Part shown: in pieces, positions 54,077 through 63,905 of the stretch | How positions within the stretch are numbered: position 1 is the stretch's first letter | Layout of the letters: every line of letters begins with the position of its first letter | Assembly (NCBI RefSeq): GCF_009707515.1 | Contig: NZ_WLYI01000009.1 | Location: 89,374-153,373, forward strand | DNA: 64,000 nucleotides | Reading direction: 5' to 3' | From: Pseudomonas karstica | GTDB taxonomy: Bacteria; Pseudomonadota; Gammaproteobacteria; Pseudomonadales; Pseudomonadaceae | Notes under the pieces: model-generated | What the model saw: the letters and a program-made list of their open reading frames with translations, nothing else | Database searches by the model: none | What the model was told of the DNA's origin: nothing | Program-made: the position numbers and the translations under genes

Positions 54077-56401
54077 ATGACTCGTACCCGATCTCCTCGT
54101 TCCCGTAAAAAACCGCCTTCCCGCAGCCTGCGCCCCTGGCTGGGTTGGGCGCTCAAGCTTGGCCTGGTCGCTCTTGTAGTGGTCGCAGGCTTCGCGATCT
54201 ACCTCGATGCCGTGGTCCAGGAGAAGTTCTCCGGCAAGCGCTGGACTATTCCGGCCAAGGTCTACGCGCGGCCACTGGAATTGTTCACCGGCCAAAAACT
54301 GAGCAAGGCCGACTTCCTCACTGAACTCGATGCCCTGGGCTATCGCCGAGAGAGCGTGAGCAATGGCCCCGGTGCGGCCTCGGTCAATGGCAATACCGTT
54401 GACCTGAATACCCGTGGTTTCCAGTTTTACGAAGGGCTGGAGAAACCCCAACCGGTACGTGTGCGCTTCTCTGGCGACTACGTGGCTGAACTGTCGTCCC
54501 TCAACGGTTCGAAGCTGCCGGTAGTGCGTCTGGAGCCGTTGTTGATCGGTGGGATTTATCCGAAAAACCTGGAAGATCGCATCCTGATCAAGATTGATCA
54601 GGTGCCGCCGTACCTGCTGGACACCCTGATTGCCGTGGAAGATCGGGATTTCTACAGCCACTGGGGTGTATCGCCCAAGTCGATCGCCCGAGCCATCTGG
54701 GTCAACACCTCTGGCGGCAAGATGACCCAGGGTGGTAGTACGCTGACGCAACAATTGGTCAAGAACTTCTACCTGACCAACGAGCGCAGCCTGACCCGTA
54801 AACTCACCGAAGCCATGATGGCGATGCTGCTTGAGTTGCATTACAGCAAGCAGGAAATCCTGGAGGCATACCTCAACGAGGTATTTGTCGGCCAGGACGG
54901 TCAACGTGCGGTGCACGGTTTTGGCCTGGCCAGCCAGTTCTTCTTCGGCCAGCCATTGTCCGAGCTGAAACTGCATCAAGTTGCGTTACTGGTGGGGATG
55001 GTCAAGGGGCCGTCCTACTACAACCCTCGTCGCAATCCTGAGCGGGCGTTGGAGCGGCGCAACCTCGTACTGGACGTGCTAGAGGAGCAAGGTGTCGCAA
55101 CACCTGAGCAGGTCGCCGCGGCGAAAAAAATGCCCTTGAGCGTGACCACTCGCGGCAAGTTGGCCGACAGCTCGTTTCCGGGTTTTATTGACCTGGTCAA
55201 GCGTCAATTGCGTGAAGACTATCGCGACGAAGACTTGACCGAAGAGGGCCTGCGGATTTTCACCAGCTTCGACCCGATCCTTCAGATGAAGGCCGAGGCC
55301 TCGGTCAATGACACCTTCAAGCGCCTGGCAGGCCGTAAAGGCTCCGCTGAAGTCGAGGCCGCCATGGTGGTGACCAATCCGGAAACCGGTGAGGTCCAAG
55401 CCATGATCGGCAGTCGCCAGGCCGGTTTCGCCGGGTTCAACCGGGCGTTGGATGCTGTGCGGCCGATTGGCTCGCTGGTCAAGCCTGCGGTGTACCTGAC
55501 GGCCCTGGAAAAACCGAGCAAATACACCCTGACCAGTTGGTTGTCCGATGCTCCGCTGACGGTCAAGGGCGCGGATGGCCAGGTGTGGAAGCCGCAGAAC
55601 TATGATCGTCGCTCCCACGGTACGGTATTCCTGTACCAGGGGCTGGCGCACTCCTACAACCTGTCGACATCACGCCTGGGCCTTGAGTTGGGTGTACCGA
55701 ATGTCCTCAAGACATTGGCGCGCCTGGGAGTCAATCGCGAGTTTCCAGCGTTTCCGTCGATGTTGCTGGGGGCTGGCGGCATGAGCCCGATGGACGTGGC
55801 GACCATGTACCAGACCCTCGCCAATGGAGGTTTCAACACACCAATGCGCGGGATCCGCAGTGTCTTGACCGCAGAAGGTGAGCCACTCAAGCGCTATCCG
55901 TTCCAGATTCAGCAGCGTTTCGATCCGGCCTCTATTTATCTGGTCCAGAACGCCATGCAGCGGGTCATGCGCGAAGGGACTGGACGCTCGGTTTACAGAA
56001 CTCTGCCATCAAACCTGACGCTGGCAGGCAAGACAGGCACCAGTAATGATTCTCGAGACAGCTGGTTCGCCGGGTTCAGCCAGGATCTGTTGGCAGTGGT
56101 CTGGCTGGGGCGCGATGACAATGGCAAGACCCCCTTCACCGGGGCCACTGGCGCGTTGCAGGTCTGGACCAGTTTCATGCACAAGGCCGACCCGTTGCCG
56201 CTGAACATGCCACAGCCGGATAATATCGTTCAAGCCTGGATCGACCCCCATACTGGGCAGGGTTCTGACACCAGTTGTCCGGGCGTGGTGCAGATGCCGT
56301 ATATTCGCGGCAGCGAACCGCCTCCCGGCGCGGCGTGCGGTGGCGGTGCCCCCGGTGACGCTGAGTCGGTGATGGATTGGGTCAAGGGCTGGATGAATTA
56401 A
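54077..56401 (+). CDS. mrcB: Penicillin-binding protein 1B (bifunctional)
   Basis: Polymerises and cross-links peptidoglycan. 774 residues. A basic cytoplasmic tail, one membrane helix (about 25-46), a UB2H domain (about 70-150), a GT51 glycosyltransferase with catalytic glutamate in EDRDFYSHWG (about 187-196) and QGGSTLTQQLVKN, and a transpeptidase with SLVK (about 465-468), SYN (about 523) and KTGT (about 651). The UB2H domain is where the activator docks in E. coli. Start at ATG 54077; there may be no leader. lpoP follows after 16 bases. Confidence 0.97.
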   Translation: MTRTRSPRSRKKPPSRSLRPWLGWALKLGLVALVVVAGFAIYLDAVVQEKFSGKRWTIPAKVYARPLELFTGQKLSKADFLTELDALGYRRESVSNGPGAASVNGNTVDLNTRGFQFYEGLEKPQPVRVRFSGDYVAELSSLNGSKLPVVRLEPLLIGGIYPKNLEDRILIKIDQVPPYLLDTLIAVEDRDFYSHWGVSPKSIARAIWVNTSGGKMTQGGSTLTQQLVKNFYLTNERSLTRKLTEAMMAMLLELHYSKQEILEAYLNEVFVGQDGQRAVHGFGLASQFFFGQPLSELKLHQVALLVGMVKGPSYYNPRRNPERALERRNLVLDVLEEQGVATPEQVAAAKKMPLSVTTRGKLADSSFPGFIDLVKRQLREDYRDEDLTEEGLRIFTSFDPILQMKAEASVNDTFKRLAGRKGSAEVEAAMVVTNPETGEVQAMIGSRQAGFAGFNRALDAVRPIGSLVKPAVYLTALEKPSKYTLTSWLSDAPLTVKGADGQVWKPQNYDRRSHGTVFLYQGLAHSYNLSTSRLGLELGVPNVLKTLARLGVNREFPAFPSMLLGAGGMSPMDVATMYQTLANGGFNTPMRGIRSVLTAEGEPLKRYPFQIQQRFDPASIYLVQNAMQRVMREGTGRSVYRTLPSNLTLAGKTGTSNDSRDSWFAGFSQDLLAVVWLGRDDNGKTPFTGATGALQVWTSFMHKADPLPLNMPQPDNIVQAWIDPHTGQGSDTSCPGVVQMPYIRGSEPPPGAACGGGAPGDAESVMDWVKGWMN

Positions 56402-56417
56402 GCAAAGAGGGTTTCAA

Positions 56418-57128
56418 GTGAACAAGTGGTGGATTCCAGCTATTACAGCTCTGGCTTTGCTCAATGGTTGTGCCAGCGTGCAGCGCGGCTCTATTCCGGT
56501 GGTGGATTCCGGGACCGCTGTGTCCAATAACGACCGCATCTCGGCCAATGGTGGTTTCCGCCAGACGGTGGTCACACGTCCGGCGCAAACCACGGCCCAG
56601 GCGGTGCCGCAGGACTCCGGCGTGGTGGTGATGATTCCGGGGGGTGGCGCTGCGACCTCGACGCCGATCAGCACCGAACCGTTTACACCTGGGCCGATCT
56701 CGGCACCGATTCAATCAGCCCCGATCAACCAGGGCACTTACAACATGCCTTCGACACCCAGCGGGGTCCCGTCAGCCAGCGGCAGCTTGTCAGCTGATGA
56801 GCAACTTGATGGCCCAGTACTGGCCTTGCTCACTACCGCCCAGCAGCAACAGGCTGGTGGCGACTTGAATGGCGCCTCCTCCAGTCTTGAGCGCGCCCAG
56901 CGTGTAGCGCCTCGTGAGCCTCAAGTACTTTACCGGCTGGCTCAAGTGCGCATGGCCCAAGGTGATGCGCCCCAAGCCGAGCAGTTTGCGCGTCGTGGCC
57001 TGACCTTGGCCAATGGGCGTCCAGCCCTGCAGGCCAGCCTGTGGGACTTGATCGCCCAGGCCCGTGAGAAGCAGGGCGATGCTGCCGGTGCTGCCCAGGC
57101 TAAGCAAAAGGCCAAGGTAAGTCTCTGA
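56418..57128 (+). CDS. lpoP: LpoP-like lipoprotein activator of PBP1b
   Basis: 236 residues. A lipoprotein signal peptide ends in the lipobox LLNGC (cysteine about residue 18). A long Pro/Ser/Thr-rich disordered linker (about 25-125) leads to a TPR-type domain (about 130-236: LLTTAQQQQAGGDLNGASSSLERAQRVAPREPQ). In P. aeruginosa the lipoprotein next to mrcB with this layout, LpoP, is required for PBP1b activity; gene order here is the same. Serine 19 after the cysteine favours outer-membrane sorting. Its TGA overlaps the next ATG. Confidence 0.9.
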   Translation: MNKWWIPAITALALLNGCASVQRGSIPVVDSGTAVSNNDRISANGGFRQTVVTRPAQTTAQAVPQDSGVVVMIPGGGAATSTPISTEPFTPGPISAPIQSAPINQGTYNMPSTPSGVPSASGSLSADEQLDGPVLALLTTAQQQQAGGDLNGASSSLERAQRVAPREPQVLYRLAQVRMAQGDAPQAEQFARRGLTLANGRPALQASLWDLIAQAREKQGDAAGAAQAKQKAKVSL

Positions 57129-57457
57129 TGGATGCACGTTTTCCAGCAATTGCCGAACAGCTGTTGTTGATTGAGCGCGAGCTGCGATTGCAGGGTTGGT
57201 GGGATGAGCAATCTCCCAGCGTGGAAGCCTTGAGCAGTGTCGAACCGTTTTCGGTCGACACCCTGGACTTCCATCAATGGCTGCAGTGGATTTTCCTGGC
57301 AAGGATGAAGCAAATCCTTGAGCAGGACCTGCCATTGCCCAATGCATCCGGGATTATGGAAATGGCCGAAATGGTCTATGCCGACCGTCCTCTGGAAAGC
57401 CTTGGCCTACGGGCTGCGCTGAAAAACTTCGATCAACTGATCGTCGACGCTGGTTAA
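57128..57457 (+). CDS. YqcC family protein
   Basis: 109 residues, helical and acidic, with no signal or membrane segment. The sequence RELRLQGWWDEQSPS (about 18-32), PFSVDTLDFHQWLQWIFLARM (about 40-60) and the C-terminal RAALKNFDQLI fit the YqcC family, whose role is unknown. Its ATG overlaps the lpoP stop by one base (TGATG), so it belongs to the mrcB-lpoP operon. A hairpin CTGCCGG/CCGGCAG lies just after it (about 57468-57486). Confidence 0.88.
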   Translation: MDARFPAIAEQLLLIERELRLQGWWDEQSPSVEALSSVEPFSVDTLDFHQWLQWIFLARMKQILEQDLPLPNASGIMEMAEMVYADRPLESLGLRAALKNFDQLIVDAG

Positions 57458-57888
57458 TTGCCTGACTGCCGGATTTTCCGGCAGCCCTGCGCATATTTCT
57501 ACCGCTTGACGACATTCAGGCGAGTTTTATCCCTCATCAAGCCCATTTCTTCTGTGTTCTCATGCGCTTAGTTGGAAAAAAGCGCAATTATTGCTTGACT
57601 TGAAGAGGCTGAAACAGAAGAATCCAAAGTCCGCTGTAGAGGGACTGCCAGAAGCAGTCCCACTCGGCAGATCATGAGGCGCACATCCGCGCCGACCTGT
57701 TACACCCGCAACGCGTTACCTCGCGCTGGGTGGGAAAAGCCCGCAACACTTGGGTCGATCCCAATACTTGCTCAGTCAGTGCTGACGTAGTCGGCGACCA
57801 CCGTCGCTCATGCTCTGCTGAGAAGTAAACCTATTAAGACCCGTCGGCTTTTAGTGGACGGTATTCTGGCGTTTTAGAGGTGAACAAC
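57458..57888 (+). promoter_or_regulatory. Long leader region of ilvI
   Basis: About 430 bases without a clear gene. A promoter is likely at TTGACT (57595-57600), 17 bases, AAGAAT (57618-57623). The mRNA leader would then be about 260 bases. It contains a perfect hairpin GGGACTGC/GCAGTCCC (57641-57661), GGCGC/GCGCC, CACCC/GGGTG, and CCGTC/GACGG near the gene. A 38-codon open frame (57674-57790) has scattered Leu and Ile codons but no run and no good ribosome site. Control by leucine-type regulation or attenuation is possible but not shown. Confidence 0.5.
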
Positions 57889-59613
57889 GTGGAGCTTTTA
57901 TCTGGCGGTGAGATGCTCGTCCGCTTTTTGCGTGACGAAGGCGTCGACTATATCTACGGGTACCCAGGTGGTGCTCTGCTGCATGTCTATGACGCACTGT
58001 TCAAGGAACCGGCTGTTACCCACATCCTGGTTCGTCATGAACAGGCCGCGACCCATATGGCTGACGGGTATGCCCGTGCTACCGGTAAAGCCGGTGTGGT
58101 ACTGGTAACCTCCGGCCCTGGCGCGACCAATGCCATCACCGGCATCGCGACTGCTTATATGGACTCCATTCCGATGGTGATCATTTCTGGCCAGGTGGCG
58201 AGCACCATGGTCGGTACCGATGCTTTCCAGGAAACCGACATGATCGGTATCTCCCGGCCGATCGTGAAACACAGCTTCATGATCAAGCATGCCTCGGAAA
58301 TCCCGGAAGTCATGAAGAAGGCGTTCTACCTCGCGCAATCCGGTCGCCCGGGCCCTGTGGTGGTCGATATCCCGAAAGACATGACCAACCCCGCGGAAAA
58401 ATTCGAATACATCTTCCCGAAGAAAGCCAAGCTGCGTTCCTACAGCCCGGCCGTTCGCGGGCATTCGGGGCAAATTCGCAAGGCAGCAGAAATGCTTCTG
58501 GCTGCCAAGCGCCCAGTGCTCTACTCGGGCGGTGGCGTGATCCTGGGGGGCGGTTCCGCACCGCTGACCGAGTTGGCCAAGATGCTCAATCTGCCGGTGA
58601 CCAACACCCTGATGGGGCTGGGCGCATTCCCGGGTTCGGATCGTCAGTTCGTCGGCATGCTTGGCATGCACGGCAGTTACACGGCCAACCTGGTCATGCA
58701 CCATGCCGATGTAATCCTGGCGGTTGGCGCACGTTTCGATGACCGGGTGATCAATGGCGCGAGCAAGTTCTGCCCGAACGCCAAGATCATCCACATCGAT
58801 ATCGACCCGGCGTCAATCTCCAAGACCATCAAGGCAGACGTGCCTATCGTCGGTCCTGTGGAAAGTGTATTGACCGAGATGGTTGCCACACTCAAGGACA
58901 TTGGTGAAACCCCGAATAAGGATTCCGTCGACAGTTGGTGGAAGCAGATCGACGAGTGGCGCGGTGACCGCGGCCTGTTCCCTTATGACAAGGGTGACGG
59001 CAGCATCATCAAGCCGCAGACCGTGATCGAAACCCTGTGCGAAGTGACCAAGGGTGATGCCTTTGTAACTTCCGATGTGGGTCAGCACCAGATGTTTGCG
59101 GCGCAGTACTACACGTTCGACAAGCCTAACCGCTGGATCAACTCCGGCGGCCTGGGCACGATGGGCTTTGGTTTTCCTGCCGCCATGGGTGTGAAACTGA
59201 GCTTCCCGGATGCCGACGTCGCTTGCGTCACCGGCGAGGGCAGTATTCAGATGAACATTCAAGAGTTGTCGACTTGCTTGCAGTACGGCCTGCCGGTGAA
59301 GATCGTCTGCCTGAATAACGGTGTATTGGGTATGGTTCGCCAGTGGCAGGACATGAGCTACGGCAGCCGTCACTCCCACTCCTACATGGAGTCTCTGCCT
59401 GATTTCGTCAAGCTGGTTGAAGCCTATGGCCATGTGGGCATGCGCATCACCGATTTGAAGGATTTGAAGCCGAAGATGGCAGAAGCGTTCGCCATGAAGG
59501 ATCGCCTGGTGTTCATCGATATTAAGGTCGATACCAGTGAGCACGTCTACCCGATGCAGATCAAAGACGGCTCTATGCGCGACATGTGGCTGAACAAGAC
59601 GGAGCGTACCTAA
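57889..59613 (+). CDS. ilvI: Acetolactate synthase large subunit
   Basis: ThDP enzyme that starts valine, leucine and isoleucine synthesis. GTG at 57889 ([13 protein letters not shown]), eight bases after AGAGGT, gives 574 residues; an in-frame GTG at 57880 lies inside that ribosome site. Motifs: the cofactor glutamate in [15 protein letters not shown] (about 48-62), FAD domain middle, and the ThDP/Mg motif [12 protein letters not shown] with NN 27 residues on (about 446-475). The usual GDG reads GEG here. ilvH follows after two bases. Confidence 0.97.
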   Translation: MELLSGGEMLVRFLRDEGVDYIYGYPGGALLHVYDALFKEPAVTHILVRHEQAATHMADGYARATGKAGVVLVTSGPGATNAITGIATAYMDSIPMVIISGQVASTMVGTDAFQETDMIGISRPIVKHSFMIKHASEIPEVMKKAFYLAQSGRPGPVVVDIPKDMTNPAEKFEYIFPKKAKLRSYSPAVRGHSGQIRKAAEMLLAAKRPVLYSGGGVILGGGSAPLTELAKMLNLPVTNTLMGLGAFPGSDRQFVGMLGMHGSYTANLVMHHADVILAVGARFDDRVINGASKFCPNAKIIHIDIDPASISKTIKADVPIVGPVESVLTEMVATLKDIGETPNKDSVDSWWKQIDEWRGDRGLFPYDKGDGSIIKPQTVIETLCEVTKGDAFVTSDVGQHQMFAAQYYTFDKPNRWINSGGLGTMGFGFPAAMGVKLSFPDADVACVTGEGSIQMNIQELSTCLQYGLPVKIVCLNNGVLGMVRQWQDMSYGSRHSHSYMESLPDFVKLVEAYGHVGMRITDLKDLKPKMAEAFAMKDRLVFIDIKVDTSEHVYPMQIKDGSMRDMWLNKTERT

Positions 59614-59615
59614 TC

Positions 59616-60107
59616 ATGCGGCACATTATCTCCCTGCTTCTGGAGAACGAACCGGGCGCTCTGTCTCGTGTGGTCGGCCTGTTTTCACAACGCAACTACA
59701 ACATCGAAAGCCTGACTGTGGCGCCAACCGAAGACCCGACCCTATCGCGTTTGACGTTGACCACCGTGGGGCATGATGAGGTGATCGAACAGATCACCAA
59801 GAACCTCAACAAGCTGATCGAAGTGGTCAAGCTGGTCGATTTGTCGGAAAGTGCCCACATCGAGCGTGAATTGATGCTGGTAAAGGTCAAGGCCACGGGT
59901 GCCCAGCGTGCCGAGATCAAGCGTACTACCGATATTTATCGTGGGCAGATCGTCGATGTGAGCGCCAGCGTTTATACCGTTCAACTGACCGGTACAAGCG
60001 ACAAACTGGACAGCTTCATCCAATCGATCGGGACGGCCTCGATTCTGGAAACCGTACGCAGTGGCGTCACCGGGATCGCCCGTGGCGACAAAGTACTCAG
60101 CATCTAA
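59616..60107 (+). CDS. ilvH: Acetolactate synthase small (regulatory) subunit
   Basis: 163 residues from ATG 59616 (MRHIISLLLENEPGALSRVVGLFSQR), also called ilvN. An N-terminal ACT domain (about 1-78) with the NEPGAL valine-binding turn and a C-terminal ALS small-subunit domain (about 80-160). It binds valine for feedback inhibition in the family. It starts two bases after the ilvI stop, and ilvC follows after 48 bases. Confidence 0.97.
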   Translation: MRHIISLLLENEPGALSRVVGLFSQRNYNIESLTVAPTEDPTLSRLTLTTVGHDEVIEQITKNLNKLIEVVKLVDLSESAHIERELMLVKVKATGAQRAEIKRTTDIYRGQIVDVSASVYTVQLTGTSDKLDSFIQSIGTASILETVRSGVTGIARGDKVLSI

Positions 60108-60146
60108 CTCAAATTAGCGAATGGCCTTAACGGCCTGGATATATAG

Positions 60147-61172
<1,026 letters not shown>

Positions 61173-61191
61173 GTCGTAGGCATCAAGGGAA

Positions 61192-61217
61192 AACGCGGCT
61201 TAGGCCGCGTTTTTTCG
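61192..61217 (+). terminator. Terminator after ilvC
   Basis: AACGCGGC, loop TTAG, GCCGCGTT followed by TTTTCGTTT: an eight-base-pair GC-rich stem with a T-tract. Confidence 0.92.
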
Positions 61218-61316
61218 TTTAGGGGGCAGGTTCTGGTATAAAGCTGCATCGTTTGCGTTCGAACACTCGCCGCAAATTTCTGTCGAAATTTTTCACATTG
61301 TTGCTAGGTAAAGTCC

Positions 61317-62174
61317 ATGAGCGAACGTCCCGACGAGCCAAACCAGGCCTCTGACGCCGAAAGCCTGCTACCGATCGATGAACATATCGAAGAGGGGCAT
61401 GATGCCGAAGGCCGCAAGGTCCGGCATCGTGGCATCTATCTTCTGCCCAACTTGTTCACTACTGCGAACCTGTTTGCGGGGTTCTACTCCATCATCAACT
61501 CCATGAGTGCCCAGAGCGCGCTCGCGGCCGGTGATGCTGGCGGCGCGAGCAAGTACTTTGCGTTTGCCGCCATTGCGATCTTCGTCGCTATGGTGCTCGA
61601 CGGTCTTGATGGTCGTGTGGCGCGGATGACAAATACACAGAGTGCCTTTGGCGCAGAGTATGACTCGCTGTCCGACATGGTCGCTTTTGGTGTTGCGCCG
61701 GCGTTGTTGGCATTCGCCTGGGCGCTGGGGGATATGGGCAAGGTTGGCTGGATGGTGGCCTTCATCTATGTCGCGGGTGCTGCATTGCGTCTGGCGCGGT
61801 TCAATACGCAGGTGGGCACAGCCGATAAGCGCTATTTCATTGGCTTGGCCAGTCCGGCTGCGGCGGGTGTGGTAGCGGGTATTGTCTGGGCGTTCAGCGA
61901 TTATGGAATCCAGGGCTCCAAAATGTCGTTCCTGGTTGCCTTGATGGTGGCGGCGGCTGGCATGCTGATGGTGAGTAACATCAAGTACAACAGCTTCAAG
62001 GAGCTGGATCTCAAGGGGCGCGTGCCGTTTGTGGCCATTCTTGCGGTGGTGCTGGTGTTTGCTGTGGTGTTCAGTGATCCACCGCGCATTTTGCTGCTGG
62101 CGTTCCTTGTTTACGCGGCCTCTGGTCCGGTGCAGTACCTGTTGCATCTTCGCCGGCGCAAAACGTTGCCTTAA
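61317..62174 (+). CDS. pssA: CDP-diacylglycerol-serine O-phosphatidyltransferase
   Basis: Makes phosphatidylserine, the precursor of phosphatidylethanolamine, in the inner membrane. 285 residues, about eight membrane segments. The CDP-alcohol phosphotransferase motif D-G-x2-A-R-x8-G-x3-D-x3-D is complete in DGLDGRVARMTNTQSAFG followed by AEYDSLSD (about 98-123). This is the integral-membrane type, unlike the peripheral E. coli enzyme. A TATAAA at about 61237 may be its -10. msrP follows after 62 bases with a long inverted repeat between. Confidence 0.95.
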   Translation: MSERPDEPNQASDAESLLPIDEHIEEGHDAEGRKVRHRGIYLLPNLFTTANLFAGFYSIINSMSAQSALAAGDAGGASKYFAFAAIAIFVAMVLDGLDGRVARMTNTQSAFGAEYDSLSDMVAFGVAPALLAFAWALGDMGKVGWMVAFIYVAGAALRLARFNTQVGTADKRYFIGLASPAAAGVVAGIVWAFSDYGIQGSKMSFLVALMVAAAGMLMVSNIKYNSFKELDLKGRVPFVAILAVVLVFAVVFSDPPRILLLAFLVYAASGPVQYLLHLRRRKTLP

Positions 62175-62189
62175 TGTAATTTCCCCCAT

Positions 62190-62232
62190 ACTCCGCAGTC
62201 TATTGGTGCAGAACCCTCCAAGACTGCGGAGT
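62190..62232 (+). promoter_or_regulatory. Perfect 12-bp hairpin enclosing the msrP ribosome site
   Basis: ACTCCGCAGTCT (62190-62201) and AGACTGCGGAGT (62221-62232) are perfect inverted copies around a 19-base loop. The GGAG Shine-Dalgarno of msrP (62228-62231) is inside the right arm, five bases ahead of the ATG. No T-tract follows, so it is not a normal terminator. It would mask the ribosome site if formed; it could also be a DNA operator. Confidence 0.7.
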
Positions 62233-62236
62233 TGCC

Positions 62237-63250
62237 ATGTTAATCAAAGTCCCAAAAGCGTCCGATTGCCAAGAATCGGAAGTGACCCCTGAATCCCTCT
62301 ATTTTTCTCGCCGCAGCCTTCTCGGTGGTGCGCTTGCCGGTATTGCTGCGAGCAGCCTTCCGCGCTGGGCCAGCGCCGCCGACGCTTCGCGTTATGCTGA
62401 TGTTGAACCCGGCGAGGCCCCAGGTTGGTTTGCCGAGAAACTGCCGAGCACCCAGTGGCAGGCGGTTAACGTCAAGGACGAGGCGATTACCCCGTTCAAG
62501 GACGCAACCCACTACAACAACTTCTATGAGTTCGGTACGGGCAAGGGCGATCCAGCTGCCAACGCAGGTTCGCTGAAGACCGAGCCGTGGAGCGTGGTTA
62601 TTGATGGTGAGGTCGAGAAGCCCGGGCGATATGCCTTGGAAGACTTCATGAAGCCCTATCAGTTGGAGGAGAGGATCTACCGTTTACGCTGTGTCGAGGC
62701 GTGGTCGATGGTGATTCCCTGGATCGGCTTTCCTATTTCGGCGCTGCTCAAGCAGGTCGGGCCAACCTCCAAGGCCAAATACATTCGCTTCGAAACCCTG
62801 CAGGATCCTAAAAGTATGCCGGGGCAGCGTTCTGGATTTGCCCTGATCGACTGGCCTTATATAGAAGGGTTGCGTCTGGATGAGGCGATGAATCCTTTAG
62901 CGATCCTGGCGGTGGGCATGTACGGTCGTGAGCTGCCAAATCAGAATGGCGCGCCGCTACGCTTGGTAGTGCCTTGGAAGTATGGTTTCAAGAGTATCAA
63001 GTCTATCGTGCGGATCAGCTTGGTCAGCGAGCAGCCGAAAACCACCTGGCAAAGCATTGCGGCGGATGAGTATGGCTTTTATGCCAACGTGAATCCCACC
63101 GTCGATCATCCACGCTGGACGCAGGCCCGGGAGCGTCGCCTGCCGAGTGGCTTGTTCAGTCCTAACGTGCGGGAGACACAGATGTTCAACGGTTACTCCG
63201 AAGAAGTCGCGTCTCTCTATACCGGCCTTGATCTGCGGAAGAACTACTGA
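62237..63250 (+). CDS. msrP: Protein-methionine-sulfoxide reductase catalytic subunit MsrP
   Basis: Periplasmic molybdopterin enzyme that repairs oxidised methionine in envelope proteins. 337 residues. The Tat signal [12 protein letters not shown] (about 24-35) comes late because of an N-terminal extension, with a likely cleavage after ASA. The Mo-ligand cysteine is in [15 protein letters not shown] (about 152-166). Family motifs [13 protein letters not shown] and [17 protein letters not shown] are present. Its TGA overlaps the msrQ ATG. Translation may be held by a hairpin at 62190-62232. Confidence 0.97.
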   Translation: MLIKVPKASDCQESEVTPESLYFSRRSLLGGALAGIAASSLPRWASAADASRYADVEPGEAPGWFAEKLPSTQWQAVNVKDEAITPFKDATHYNNFYEFGTGKGDPAANAGSLKTEPWSVVIDGEVEKPGRYALEDFMKPYQLEERIYRLRCVEAWSMVIPWIGFPISALLKQVGPTSKAKYIRFETLQDPKSMPGQRSGFALIDWPYIEGLRLDEAMNPLAILAVGMYGRELPNQNGAPLRLVVPWKYGFKSIKSIVRISLVSEQPKTTWQSIAADEYGFYANVNPTVDHPRWTQARERRLPSGLFSPNVRETQMFNGYSEEVASLYTGLDLRKNY

Positions 63251-63870
63251 TGCGGTACCCGATCTGGCGCATTGGCGTCTTTATAGCGGTGGCGGTGTGG
63301 CCGCTGTTCTGGTTGTACGAGGCCTGGAGCTTTGCCCTGGGCCCTGATCCAGGAAAGGTGCTGGTTGATCGGCTGGGGTTGGGTACGTTGATTTTGTTGT
63401 TGGTCACCCTGGGGATGACACCACTGCAGAAACTCAGCGGTTGGGCAGGGTGGATAGCGGTGCGCCGGCAGTTGGGGTTGTGGTGCTTTGCCTATGTAGT
63501 GCTACATCTGGCGGCTTATTGCATCTTTATTCTGGGGCTTGATTGGCCGCAATTGGGTGTGGAGCTGCGCAAGCGGCCCTACATTATTGTGGGAACATTG
63601 GGTTTTCTCTGCCTATTGGCGTTGGCTGTGACCTCTAATCGCTATAGCCAGCGTAGGTTAGGTGTTCGCTGGAAGAAGTTACATCGCTTGGTTTACGTGA
63701 TCCTCGGGCTTGGCCTGTTACACATGTTGTGGATCGTGCGTGCTGATCTGAAGGAGTGGGTTATCTATGCTTCTATAGGTGCAGTGCTTCTTGTTCTGCG
63801 AATTCCTCCTGTAATGCGCCGAATCCCTCGCTTTATTGCGAAAAAAGCACCTTCTGCAACAAAAGCGTAA
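63250..63870 (+). CDS. msrQ: Heme-binding membrane subunit MsrQ
   Basis: Inner-membrane b-type cytochrome that passes electrons to MsrP. 206 residues, about six membrane helices of the ferric-reductase-like family. Conserved histidines are visible in VVLHLAAYC (about 88-96), [20 protein letters not shown] (about 147-166). [21 protein letters not shown] is the first helix. ATG 63250 overlaps the msrP stop (TGATG), the standard msrPQ coupling. Confidence 0.96.
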   Translation: MRYPIWRIGVFIAVAVWPLFWLYEAWSFALGPDPGKVLVDRLGLGTLILLLVTLGMTPLQKLSGWAGWIAVRRQLGLWCFAYVVLHLAAYCIFILGLDWPQLGVELRKRPYIIVGTLGFLCLLALAVTSNRYSQRRLGVRWKKLHRLVYVILGLGLLHMLWIVRADLKEWVIYASIGAVLLVLRIPPVMRRIPRFIAKKAPSATKA

Positions 63871-63877
63871 TTAACCC

Positions 63878-63905
63878 TTGACGGCAGATCCTGGAAGTCT
63901 ATAAT
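63878..63905 (+). promoter_or_regulatory. Strong sigma-70 promoter at the right edge, probably of an rRNA operon
   Basis: TTGACG (63878-63883), 16 bases, TATAAT (63900-63905), then a GC-rich TCGCCCC stretch before the likely start near 63912. The last 90 bases of the window carry no open frame and look like a leader. In P. aeruginosa an rRNA operon lies next to msrQ, as I recall. The rRNA itself is outside the window, so this is an inference. Confidence 0.6.

Noticed and set aside
57674..57790. 38-codon frame in the ilvI leader as a leader peptide gene
   Set aside because: No ribosome site and no run of branched-chain codons; mentioned only as part of the leader.
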